From positions 312,501 through 376,500 of the forward strand of contig BRXU01000016.1 of assembly GCA_030267565.1 (NCBI GenBank): a DNA stretch of 64,000 nt, read 5' to 3'. Both the position numbers and the translations under genes were made by a program. Source of the stretch: Pleodorina starrii (lineage: Eukaryota; Chlorophyta; Chlorophyceae; Chlamydomonadales; Volvocaceae). This document shows positions 11,152-21,662 of the stretch, in pieces. Within the stretch, counting starts at the first letter, position 1. The number at the start of each line of letters is the position of its first letter. The notes under the pieces are model-generated. The model did not search any database. It was given only the letters and a program-made list of their open reading frames with translations, and was not told where the DNA came from.

Positions 11152-12237
11152 GGTAAATGGTCTCTTGTGGAAAAGCTTTCAAGAAGCAAATGCGTAGCAA
11201 GGGAAGGAAAGTAGTATTGTCGTCTGTGTTGTCAGTGCGCTGCATCACGTCACATGCTGTCGAAAGGGTATCAATCCAGTGACAGAGGAAGATACTCAAC
11301 GGCATGTCGTACCCCTCGCGATTATTAAGCAGGATTAGTCGGGGAAAAGCATGATTCCCGTATCATAAAGCGAGTATAGGGTAACGATATTGACCCGTTA
11401 AGGAAGGCTGTCACGACGCGACGAACTGCCGTTGCGAGGCTGGGCAAAATCCACTTTCCGCGTTCATCTGATCTCATTTCCTCAAGCACCGAACCAATCA
11501 CAAGCATTTTTACCCCAATGTCGCGCAATAGAAACGGTCACTTCTCTCACTTCCTGAATACGGACGTCACTTTGCCACGGTCGTGCCAACGAAACACAGT
11601 CGCCCCCCAACCGACCAGGACCGGCCCGATTTGACCCGACCAAACGGGTGAGGGAAAACCCGCAACGCAATGAACGAAATGGGCTGGCGCCCTGACTGGG
11701 GCCTTCAGGGTATTTGAGCAAAGGAGGCCCGGCACGCACCCAAACTCCCACGACGTCTCCATACCAGGGCTCGGCAAAGCAATTGATGCGCTGGGAAATG
11801 CCCGGCGCCTAGACAAGGGCGCGTTCCGGGCTGGAGGCGCCCACGTGAGGGACAGGATGGCTGTGTTGCGGGTTTGGACGGCGTACACTAGACTAAAAAC
11901 AACGACAAACCGTCTCTTGCTCCGCGACCTGTCCGGACACTGCGGCACAACTGCAGAACGGGGGGCGCGGACGCACCGACGCCGAAGGCGCGGGGCACCT
12001 GCGTGAGACGCAGCGAAACCGAAGCGCCGCGATGCGATCCACGGCCCCTTCTGTGGCCGGCGCAGTGTTGCGCCTGCGGCCGTTGGACGCCGTCCCCTCC
12101 CCCATCGCCCCCATCGCGCTACAGCCACGAACCAAGCAGGCGTCCTTGCTATCTTTCTGCGGAACCAAAACTGTCCAGCAAGCGTTCGGCTGTACCGGTA
12201 TCACGCTTGGGAGGACGCTTGAAAAGTGTGCGCATTA

Positions 12238-12272
12238 TACCTGCCTACCTACCTGCCTACCTAACCTACCAT
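12238..12272. repeat. CTAC/CTGC tetranucleotide repeat
   Basis: Run of CCTACCTACCTGC units, the same microsatellite type as at 51.03 and 60.14 kb. Confidence 0.8.
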
Positions 12273-12696
12273 CACCTCGTCCATCGGTATACACGCTCTT
12301 CATCACTCCACTCCGCGCTCGACATAGCAGGTTCGTAATATCGCACTACCACGACGCCCCCACCACGTACAAGGCCTCGTCTTGACCTGCCATCTCCTGT
12401 CTAGAACCTTCTTAATTTTCTGCCTCTGTCCCACAACGCAAAAGGGCCCGCGCCCGCCTCCGTCCTCCTCTTCCCACCATCACTCCCGCGGCAGCTGCAG
12501 ACCCTCAAACCGCAAGCAATTCGGACAACACGGCGGCAAGTCACTCGCTCAGGCCCAGCGCCAAACCGCCGCTCGCCGACACATCCCCGCCGCATGGTCC
12601 TGCAAGAACCCGGCCGCGATGCCACCCGAGCCGCCGACACATCCCTCAACCTCCCCGCCCCTCAACCTGCGCCTGCCTGCCTCTCGCCACACTGCG

Positions 12697-15600
12697 CTAC
12701 CCAGTCAGGCCAACCCCCGGCTCCGCCTCCACCATCGCCGTGTCTGCCTCGACCTTGGCTGCCGCCGGCGGCCTCCACCCAATCTCCTCACACGCCCACC
12801 TTTCGCCCCGCGCCCCCGGCCCCGCATCCACCTCTGCATGCCGGGCCGGCGGCGACAGACCGGGCAGCTCGACGCAGCCCGCCACGCCGGCGGCGTCGCC
12901 TTCCGCCTCCGGCTCCGGAGACGTCGCCGCGACCGACGCAGGCAGCGACTGCGCCGTCGCCCTCTGCCACTGGGGCTCTTTATGGGGGTCCCCTTGCTGC
13001 TGCTGCTGCTGCCGCATTTCCTGCTGCTCCAGCGAATCCTGCCGCTGCCGCTGCTGCTGCTGTTCCGGTTGACCGCGCTGTACTGGTTGATCGCTCCAGG
13101 GATGCTGCTCTGAGTTTCGCTGCTCAGCTCCCTGTGCTAGCTGCTGCTGCTCCTCTGCGACGCTCGGCAGTTGTCCCTGTGGTTGCCGGCTCTGCTCCGA
13201 CTGCTGATCCGTAGGCTGCTCCGACTGCTGCGCCGTTGGCTGCTCCGGCTGCTGCGGTTCCCGCATGGCGTCATCCAAAGACTGCGGCTCCACCTGCTCC
13301 ACCTCCTCTCGCGCGGCGTCCCGCCAACCCGCTTCCTTGCCGTCGCCTTGCTGCTCCGCCGGCAGCGAGGACGGAGCCCCCGGCTGCGAATGCGGCGCCG
13401 TGGCGGCGGCGGCGGTGCCGCCGCCGCAGCCCCCCGCCGCTGCGACGCCCTCCCCGCTTCCCTCCGACAGCCGCATCCGCTGAGCACCGGACGCATCCGT
13501 TCGCGGGCGCTTGTTGCTCTCCGGCTGCAACAGCGGCGCGGTGTCCTGGCGGCCCGACGGTGCCTCCCGTGCCTCCCCTTGCGCCTGCCCCTCCTGCCGC
13601 TCTGCGTCCCCCACGCACTGCTGCTCCGGCTGCCCCACTGCCGCTGCCTGGCGCTCCGGCTGCCCCTGCTGCGCGCCGCCGGCGGGCGCGCGCTTGCTCA
13701 AGATGTGATAGCCGCAGCCGGCGCCCGCGCTGTCAGCCTGGCTGCCGCTGCCGCCGGTGAAGCTGCTAGCGCAGCTCCTGCCACCCGAGCCGCTGCCGCT
13801 ACCGTCGCTGCCGCCGGCCGCGGTGCTGCCGCCGCCGCCCGTCCCGCCCATGCAGCTGCTGCCTTCGCTGCCGCTGCCACCGATCCTGGCGCCGCTGCTG
13901 GTGCTGCTGCCGTGACAGTAGTCCGGCGACGTCTCATCTAGGTCGTAGCCCAGCTTGAGGTAAAACGCCACCGCAGCGGTGTTCTCGCAAAACACGGTCA
14001 GCACCAGCTTGCTCATGCCCGCACCCCACGCCTGCGTTGCGGGGCAGAGGACCTCAGCGGAGCGCCGCACGAGACGGCTTTGGCGGGAACGCCCGCGGCG
14101 CGGCGCGGGGCACTCACGTTCCGGCCTCTGGCGCAGCGAATCTGCTGCCGTACATACCACAGTACGGCTACCCAGACTAGCGGACGGCGCCCACGCCGCC
14201 GCTCCGAAACGCCACCAGTCCCCAGACAGAGCGGCTCATAGACTGGTGACACCCTGGTGATGACCAAACTGGCCACCACTCGCTCCCTTGGGCCGCCCCG
14301 GTCGGTGCGCTTGCACTGAACAGCCCCCCTCCGGGTCCGTTCGCTACCGCCGTCTCCTTCTCCGCTGCGATTTTTCTTTTTACTCCCCAACAGGCACGAT
14401 CTGCTCTCCCACGTGAAACCCTCAAAAACCCTAAACCCCTGCAGCCAGCCTTCCCGGCACTACCCCCAGCCCAGCACTCACAATCCTCTCCGCCAGCTCC
14501 ATTAACATCCGCCCCAGTCCCCGGCTCTGAGCGGCGGGGGTCACCTGCAGCTCATAGCAGTACAGCACCGCATGGCCCTCGTCCTCCTCGAACCTGACAG
14601 GCAGGGCGATGAGCACGGGGAATGGCGTGTGCCGAGCGACAAGCGCGATGACAAGCGCGTTGGATGGTGTGTGACGAGTTTACATGGGGGGAGGACGAAG
14701 CTTGGGGAGTGAGCTGGAGGTGTTTGTGGTGGCCATTGCAAGCCTTGTGCCGTAGCGACCATAGCCGAAACCCAGTTGCGAGAGATCTGATGAGCGCTGG
14801 TGTGCGGAGTTGAGGGACCTGTCACTCGTCTTCTGGTCCCAAGTGTCAGGGTAAGTTCCAACCACGAGTGTCAGGGTAAGGGAAGTTCCAAGCGTCCGGG
14901 TACCGAGGCGATGAGCGCGCACCTGTAGTTCACGTACGCCAGGGGAGCGCGCCCGGCGCCGGCGTCATGGGCGATGAGGAAGCGGGATGCCGCCTGGGTG
15001 ACCGGGAAGCGAAGCGAGGGTCACGGCGAGGCGGAGGGAGCGGGCGAGAGGCAGGGAGGGCGGAGAGGTGGGCGAGTCAGGGCGCAGCGTCGAATGCGGG
15101 CGCAAGGGAGCGGAGCGGCGTGGCGTGGCGTGGCGCGTGTTGCGGGAGCCACCTAGCGGCGGGTCCTGCCCCGGCGGACTGGCGGTTGTTTCGCTGCATT
15201 TCTTCCCTTTTACCCCGGCCAACGGACCTACCCCGGCCAACGGACTTGCAACGAGGTGACTTGGCTTACCGAAGTTAGCTGCTTTCGCTTCTTGGTATCG
15301 CTCCAAGTCCAAACGCGGTCGTACAGCGCGGCCATGTTCTCCCTGAACGCACACATAGGGGTATGGACGCGTGTGTACGGATAAGAAGGGCAGCAGCACG
15401 TCGGATTGGCAGCAGCCCGGAGGGCGACACCCCAAACACGTTTTCGAGAGCACTGCCCCGCCTCACCTGCAAGTCGCCAAACACCATTCCTGCAGCTCCT
15501 TGGGCATGTCGCGCGCATGGTAGGAGCGGACCTGCACGAGCTGTGCGTTACCGCTGCATGGTCGGACCGCCGCGGCATATTCCGCCAATGGGTCCTTGAC

Positions 15601-15744
15601 CTGCAGAAGAACCGGCAAGCGGCAGTCAAGAGACTGGCGAAAATCCCCCCTTTGTCTGCAGCGGCACGGTCGCACCTCTCTGGCTTTGCGAAGAACAGCT
15701 CTTATGCACGCCGATTTTCGGGACACCTGTTTATACAGGCGCAT
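12697..15744 (-). CDS. NAA40: N-alpha-acetyltransferase 40 (NatD), histone H4/H2A N-terminal acetyltransferase, with long C-terminal extension
   Basis: Minus-strand exons 15744-15676, 15600-15467, 15342-15270, 14993-14923, 14593-14482, 14031-12697 give 597 aa. Matches to NAA40 run throughout: VKDPLAEY near the start, then MAALYDRVWTWSDTKKRK (the W-x-W-x-D-x-x-K-R region that precedes the acetyl-CoA core), SRFLIAH, VLYCYELQV, the acetyl-CoA-binding QSRGLGRMLM, KLVLTVFCEN, FYLKLGYDLDETSPDY and a terminal GYHILSKR. NatD acetylates the N-terminal serine of histones H4 and H2A. Two departures stand out: a Ser/Gly-rich insertion of about 60 residues between the last two core blocks, and a tail of more than 300 residues rich in Gln, Glu, Pro and Ala where animal NAA40 ends. 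All junction phases agree. The start at 15744 is the likeliest ATG because it leads straight into the conserved N-terminal helix; the frame is open further upstream. Confidence 0.88.
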
Positions 15745-16503
15745 GGACGCAATTTTGATGTCATTGCCGACTAGGTCAGGGGGTCGACGCCACGGTGGAG
15801 TTGCCGATGCCCACCATTGTGAGGTGCTGGCCATCGCATGCACTGTGATAACGCCACAATTGACGGTGATGGTGGCGAATGCTGCAAATCGACTAAAAAA
15901 ACCGCCCCTGCAGTTGTGGGCACTGGTTTGCCCGCGCAATAGTAGACACGACCAATTGGCTCACTAACTCTGGCTGTGATAATAAGGTACTTGCAGTAGT
16001 TGGCCATCATGCGATGACTTATGCTTTGCGTTCCCGCAGGTTCGCGCCGAGTACGGCTCGGCCCATTTGGCTCAGAAGCTCCCCGAACGCAAATTTCAGC
16101 GGCAATAAATATTAAGAATTATAACGTATAATTAAGCGACACTCAAGCTCTTGCTTATGCAAAATTACCTTGCCCGTGAACTTGCAGCCCTCGCAAAACA
16201 TCCCGTTTCGCTGCGGTCGTCGTTACCCAAATCCCGAAAAATGCTCCAATCAATTGCTCGAGCGCTGAAGGAACAAAAACACCCACCCGCGCAACCTCAG
16301 CAACGTCAAGGTGGGTGAACAGCACTGGCCGCGTCGCCAACGACTCGCGAGGGTCGCCCGCGGCAAGATTCAGCCGCCCACCCAGCCTCAAGTGCGACGT
16401 ACGTAACCACCCCTCTTACTTCGGTCCGGCCACAGAAGCGAATGCCGGTGCCGACGGCGTCGGCACCAGCGGTGGGTGTGTGCCCGTCCTGAACCCACCA
16501 GCC
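15745..16503. promoter_or_regulatory. head-to-head promoter region of NAA40 and tRNase Z
   Basis: 759 bp between divergent start codons, with an AT-rich core around 16090-16140 that stands out from the GC-rich flanks. Frames here show no recognisable protein. A shared bidirectional promoter is inferred from position only. Confidence 0.5.
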
Positions 16504-19500
16504 ATGTCCGCTGACAGCCGGCAAAACAAAATCACGGTGTGCGGAATGGAGCTCGAGGGTGTCAGTATCTCTGGCCAGGCAAGTCCCCTCGCACGGACCA
16601 GCCAGCGGCTTGCCGATGGCAGGTGGTTAGCAGGGCCTTTGCAGTCGGGACTCCGAGTGGGCCGGGGTTACCCTTCCCGGACGTCCGCTCCCTGTCCGCC
16701 GCCCCAGCGCCCCAGCGCCTAGCAGTCCATCCATCCACCCATCCCTCCGGCCCGAGTGTCCTGCCCGTGCCCCCGAAACACGGAAGACCGCCGCTTCCGC
16801 GTCACTGCTTCCCTTACGCGTGTCCACATCAGCACACAGCCGTGTCCTGCCGCCTGTCCTGCTGCGAACCTTTCGCAGGAGACGAGCATCATCTTCCCGC
16901 GCGCGAAAGTGACGTTCGACATCGGCCGCTGCCCGCAGCGCGCGTGCTTCCAGCAGACCGTCCTGCTCAGCCACACGCACCTGGACCACGTCGGCGGTGC
17001 GTTGGCCGTTGTAACGGTCGACGGTTGGCTGGTTGGTTGAGTCCGTTGGGTCAGTTGGGACCAGCGCCGGTCGGGCAGCTGGCGCCTGGCGTCTGCTGTT
17101 GCAGAGCCGGGGGACCGGGGTCCGCCCAGGAGGATTGTCATTGCCGGGCGCAGCAGGCGCGTGCGGAGGCTGGATGCGCGCCGGCGCGGCGTGAAGCCGA
17201 GGAGGCAGCGGTTTCAGCGCGTCGCCGGCCCGTCCGCGTTTCCCACCTTTAGCATTGTACCGCAGTACGGCAGTCCTGAGCCTAGCCGGCCACGCGCCCT
17301 GCCAAGCTTCCACACATTTGAAGCCGCCCCTGACGCCCGGCTTGGAATGTCGCCTCGCAAACCATATCGTGCGTGTGTATGTGTGTCTCCACTGTGTGAC
17401 CATGCAGGCCTCCCGTTCCACGTGTGCACCAGGGAGATGCTGTCGCTGCCGCCGAGCCGCGTGCTCGTGCCTGAGGTGGGCATGGGATGACCCGTGGGTC
17501 AGCTGGGAGCTAGCTGGGGTCGCAGGCGTCGGGTTGCAGCGTCGTCGTTGGGCTCGCAGCTTCGCGGGGCTCGCAGCCTTGTCGTTGGGCAATGGACTTC
17601 TTCGCGGGTGGGATGGGGTGGGATGGGGTGGGATGCCGCCCCGCGCGTTTCAATGCGCGGTGGATAACGCTGCAACATGCGTGCGAATGCGCACATCCGC
17701 ATACGTCTCTAAAAACATATGACATGTGACCCATGGGTCGCCGCTTGGCGGGCATTTCGTGTTGTCGCCATTCGTCTCAGGGATGCGCAGCTGGCGTGCG
17801 GAGACTCGTGGACGTGGCGCGGGAGCTCCAGGGGAGCCCGCCCCTGGACTTCGAGGTCGTGGAGCTTCTGGTACGGCAGCATTTGGAGGCGGCCGATTCC
17901 TTAGGGTTTCAGCGGCACCGTGCGGCACCCACGACAGCCGCTACGCGAAGGGCCTCGCTCTCCCGTGGGGCACAATCGGGGCGTGCCCTTGGTTGCATGG
18001 CGGGTGTGTGCCGCGGTTCAACGCTGCGGGCTCACACGTGATGTTCGGTGCCTGCTACCACACCGCCGCGTTTCCCCCTCAGCGACTCTGCATAGAAGCC
18101 GTCAGCCGCGCTGCCCAACCGTCCGCATCCCTGTTGCTCACACACAGCCCCTCTCCCGCCGTCCTTACGCTGCGGTTACAACCTTTCGTTCCCGCTGCCC
18201 CTTTCTTGCCGCGACCCCGCCCGCCGCCCCGCTCGCTCGGGCCCTTACGGCTGACCCATGGGTCACCCGCAGCCAGGTGAGGACCACTTGCTGCCCAGCG
18301 GCTACCTCTGCCGCTGCTTCCGCACCAGCCACCCAATCATGTCGCAGGTGCGCTGCGGCAGGTGTACTGTATTTGCGACACCGCGGGCTTCGGGGGCATT
18401 AGGAGCTTGGGACGTTGAAAGGGGGCAGTACATGCGGATGAGATCGTGGCGTTGGGAACGACGGCGCCGGGCGCAGGCCGGTCGTTCCCCCTAAGATTAG
18501 ATGAGTCGGGAAAGGCCCAGCAGCAGGCCCGGCAAAAACAGGCTCGTGATAGTAAGTGGGTCGCCCTGGAGAGCGGTGCTGCGGCCGCGGCCGCGGCTGC
18601 TGCTGCTGCTGCGGCGGCGTAATTGCCGGTGGTGCTGCACAGGCTGCAGCAAATGGCGCTGTTGGCGAGGCCGTGCCTTGGGGCGTTGGGGGCCGTGCCT
18701 TGGGTGCCTTGGGGGCGAGGCCGTGCCTTGGGGGCGCAAATCCAGCACCCACACACGTCACTTCGCGCCGCAATGCTCCCCGCCCTTGGCCCTCTTGGCG
18801 GCAGGGCTACGTGCTGTACAGCCAGCGGCGCAAGCTCAAGGCGGAGCTGGTGGGCAAGAGCCAGGAGGAGATTCGGCAGCTGCGGCTGGCGGGGGAGGAC
18901 GTGACGGACACGGTGACGGTGGGTCGAGAAGCGCAGAGGAGGCACCGAAGCGACGCGGGCGGCCGCAGCTTCTTGCTGTGTCCTTGTCGATGAGACAACA
19001 GTGATAGGTTCCGGATGTTTTCAAGGGATTCGTCCTTTCGTGCGGACCCAGCAATACGTGCCAGACGTGCCTGTAACCGCCTAGGGGGCGGGGATGGGCG
19101 GGCCGTGGCGTTGCAGGGGTAAGGGTCCTCTCGGTCTGATGCGCGGGGGGGGGGGGGACGCGGGTGCCGCCTTCCCCAAGTGTACCGAGTCGCGGCCGAG
19201 TTCTTGCTGTCAGTAGGGCGCAGGGAGCGGAGGGGCCGCTGGGTTATGACAGCCGGCGTCCCGGAGCGCGCGGCTTTGGGCGGCATGGGCGAGGCTTGGT
19301 GCATCGTCCCAAAGCACCAGCAGGCCTGTCTCATCTCCGCCTGTCCCATCGCCCGTTCCCTTGGTTTCTCCCAACGCACCATGACGCCCTCGCGCCCTTA
19401 CATCCCCTGCCTCATTCCGCACATCGGGATTTTTATGGGGCTGCCGGGCACTGGCTCCGCTTCATGCTTGACGCTGCGCGGCCCGCCTGTATGGTACGAC

Positions 19501-20771
19501 TTGGCCCACTGTACGACGCCGTACAGATCCCCGAGATTGCGTTCACGGGTGACACCACCGCCGCCTTCCTGGACGGCCCGGCGAGCCCCACGCTGGAGGA
19601 CGCGCTGCGGGCGCGGGTGCTGGTCATGGAGATGACGTGAGTGGCGGGAGGCAGGCGGGCGCCGGGCAGCTCACGGAAATGCCATGACACGCTCGGATCA
19701 CGCGGGTTGGTGGAAGGCAGCACCAACCCGGACCCTCGCCCTATACCCGGAGCGGTATAGGGCGAGAGCTGTAGGGCGGGGTGATCATTAAAAGACGTAC
19801 AATACCGGAGCGCAAGAGACAGTGTTTGTGCCGGGTTGGATAGGGCGTGCAAGTTGGGCCGGGTCAGGGCCGGGACCGAAGTGAGGAAGAACGCAACAAT
19901 TTTGCCCTTGTGGCCGTGGTCAGTGCTGTGCAAGCGGAAGCAAGACTGGGTGTCGCGTGTCTGCCCCTGCAGGTTTCTGTGTGACGACGTGACCGTCGAC
20001 GAGGCGCGGGAAAAAGGGCACATGCACATTGCGGACTTCGTGGCGCATGCGCACAGATTCCAGGTGGGATAAACGGTTTTGAGGCTACGACAGCTGATTG
20101 CCGTACAATACCATTCTTTTCAAGTGGAAACCCAGCTGCGGCACTCGCTGTGCGCACATGCGGTGATACGTCCGTGATCAAGCACGTACGCGCTTGGCCC
20201 TGTGTTTGCTCCGCATTATTTCAACCATAGCAGTCCAGCAACAGTAGCGACCCAACCTGTCCATCGACAGCCCTATTTTCACAATGCATCTAGTTCACAT
20301 CCCTTGGACCGTAGTTCACGTTCATTTGCGTAGCCTTCACGCCAACCAAATCAGCCTTTCCCTTCTCCTTGGCGCACGCATGGCAATCCCTTGTCCTAGC
20401 CACCAACCCTAACACCACCGCACCGCGTCGCCCTGCCTTGCATACAGCAACCAGCAGCAACTGGCAGAATCATAAATCTTCCTAAAACAGGGGAGCACCC
20501 TGCCGCACCCGACTCAACTCGAAAGCCGTGTTCTTCTCAAAGACCCCAACATGAAAAAATGCATGTGCGCGTGCGATACCGTACGCGCCCCATGTCGCGC
20601 CCGTGACTGTGGCCCCTTCCCTATCCCTCGCCCCCGACGCAGAACGAGGCCATCGTGCTCATCCACTTCAGCCCACGCTACAAACGGACAGACATCGTTT
20701 CCGCGCTCAACACAATGCTTCCGCCGACGCTAATGGCGAAATGTGTGCCACTGCTAAATGGCATTGAATGA
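16504..20771 (+). CDS. TRZ: tRNase Z, short form (tRNA 3'-processing endonuclease)
   Basis: Exons 16504-16578, 16879-16996, 17408-17475, 17781-17870, 18273-18347, 18805-18918, 19527-19636, 19973-20063, 20643-20771 give 289 aa, close to the 280 or so of plant short tRNase Z. The enzyme is a metallo-beta-lactamase-fold endonuclease that removes the 3' trailer of pre-tRNAs. Visible: FDIGRCPQRA; the zinc motif H-T-H-L-D-H in LLSHTHLDHVGG; a histidine in FRTSHPIMSQGY; AFTGDTT with the metal-bridging Asp; GHMHIADFV; and the C-terminal LIHFSPRY (H-x-S-x-R type). No targeting peptide is evident, so a nucleo-cytosolic site is likely. Intron 1 uses a GC donor (CAG/GCAAGT), supported because the joined protein matches the family across the junction. 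All phases agree. Confidence 0.9.
17488..17501. repeat. 14-bp palindrome TGACCCGTGGGTCA
   Basis: Lies 13 bp inside intron 3 of the tRNase Z gene. A near-copy ending in G instead of A follows at 17727-17740 in the same intron. Confidence 0.6.
18252..18265. repeat. 14-bp palindrome TGACCCATGGGTCA
   Basis: Perfect palindrome ending 7 bp before exon 5 of the tRNase Z gene, so it overlaps the acceptor region. Confidence 0.6.
19704..19766. other. two adjacent perfect hairpins in tRNase Z intron 7
   Basis: GGGTTGGTG (19704-19712) pairs with CACCAACCC (19721-19729) around an 8-nt loop. Five bases later a 13-bp stem runs from 19735-19747 to 19754-19766 around a 6-nt loop (CGGAGC). Both stems are perfect. 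Confidence 0.75.
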
Positions 20772-21662
20772 TATCGTGGCAGTGACAGTGGTGAATATAC
20801 GACGCGATCCGACATCAGCTTTTGACCGTGACGCGACGTGGGTAGTGGCGCCGCCAATGGCACGGCGGGAAAGGTCCCCAATCAGCCACAGACCCAGCCA
20901 TGCACATGTAAAGATGATGTCCCAGTTACTATGTGAAGCAGCCCGTTGTCGCGGTGCCATGGCCCGATAAAGCTCGTCTCAAAATTCCTCGTGGGCCAAA
21001 CCGAAGGCGATACTGCAAGACGCAGCCGTCCGCTCCCTTCTCTCAAAAACGGTCCGCTGTCAATCACTGTCTCACGGCTGCAACGCCAGCACGGAGAATG
21101 ACCACATCTATCGCACAACAGCCTCCGCAATGAGGCACCTACTCTTTTAACTGTACTGTACCCCTGCGATATCTACGTAGCACAGCAGCAGCGTCGAGTA
21201 AACGCGGGCTGTTTGAGACAGGGACACGCCCGGCGTGCCGCCCCGCGGCGGCGACGGCCGGACAAAAAATGCGCTACCCCAAGGGGCCGATGCAGTGCAG
21301 GGAAACACAATCAAACACACACTCTCTCGGGAAGAGGAGACACATCTACATATGGGATAAGAGACTACGTGGGACACGGCACCCTGCCTTCCCGCTCGGA
21401 CCCGCACACGGCCGCGTGACGACCATGACAAGCCAAAGCAGCAGCACCGACGCTTGGCGGCACCACAGCACCGACCACCTTGCCCTCGCTCTCAAAAACG
21501 ATACTCGCAAACAAAACTGCAGTACCTTACTAGGAAAGCGCGCATCGCGCACTCAGTTGTGCCCAAGACATCATCCTCGTCGTTCCCATACGTTGTCAGC
21601 ACTGCCGCAGCGCCTGCCCTCTCGCCTCAGCGGGTTCGAAAGCCGTGAAGAAGCATCCAGGC
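20772..21662. other. 3' regions of convergent genes
   Basis: Between the stop codons of tRNase Z (plus) and the patatin-like gene (minus). No further gene is visible; only the tRNase Z polyadenylation signal is assigned. Confidence 0.5.
20907..20911 (+). terminator. TGTAA polyadenylation signal, tRNase Z gene
   Basis: TGTAA 136 bp after the stop codon. Confidence 0.55.

Larger units (their letters stand above)
10482..12696. other. intergenic, no confirmed gene
   Basis: About 2.2 kb between the 5' end of the small gene and the 3' end of NAA40. The 10.9-11.6 kb part is relatively AT-rich. A weak minus-strand frame (10945-11151) and a plus-strand frame from 12032 (starts MRSTAPSVAGAVL, contains KQASLLSFCG) are listed separately as observations. 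A CTACCTAC repeat sits at 12238-12272. Confidence 0.4.

Noticed and set aside
12740..13941. Long plus-strand frames opposite the NAA40 last exon
   Set aside because: Shadows of the GC-rich Gln/Glu-rich minus-strand coding sequence; composition is Arg/Pro/Leu noise.
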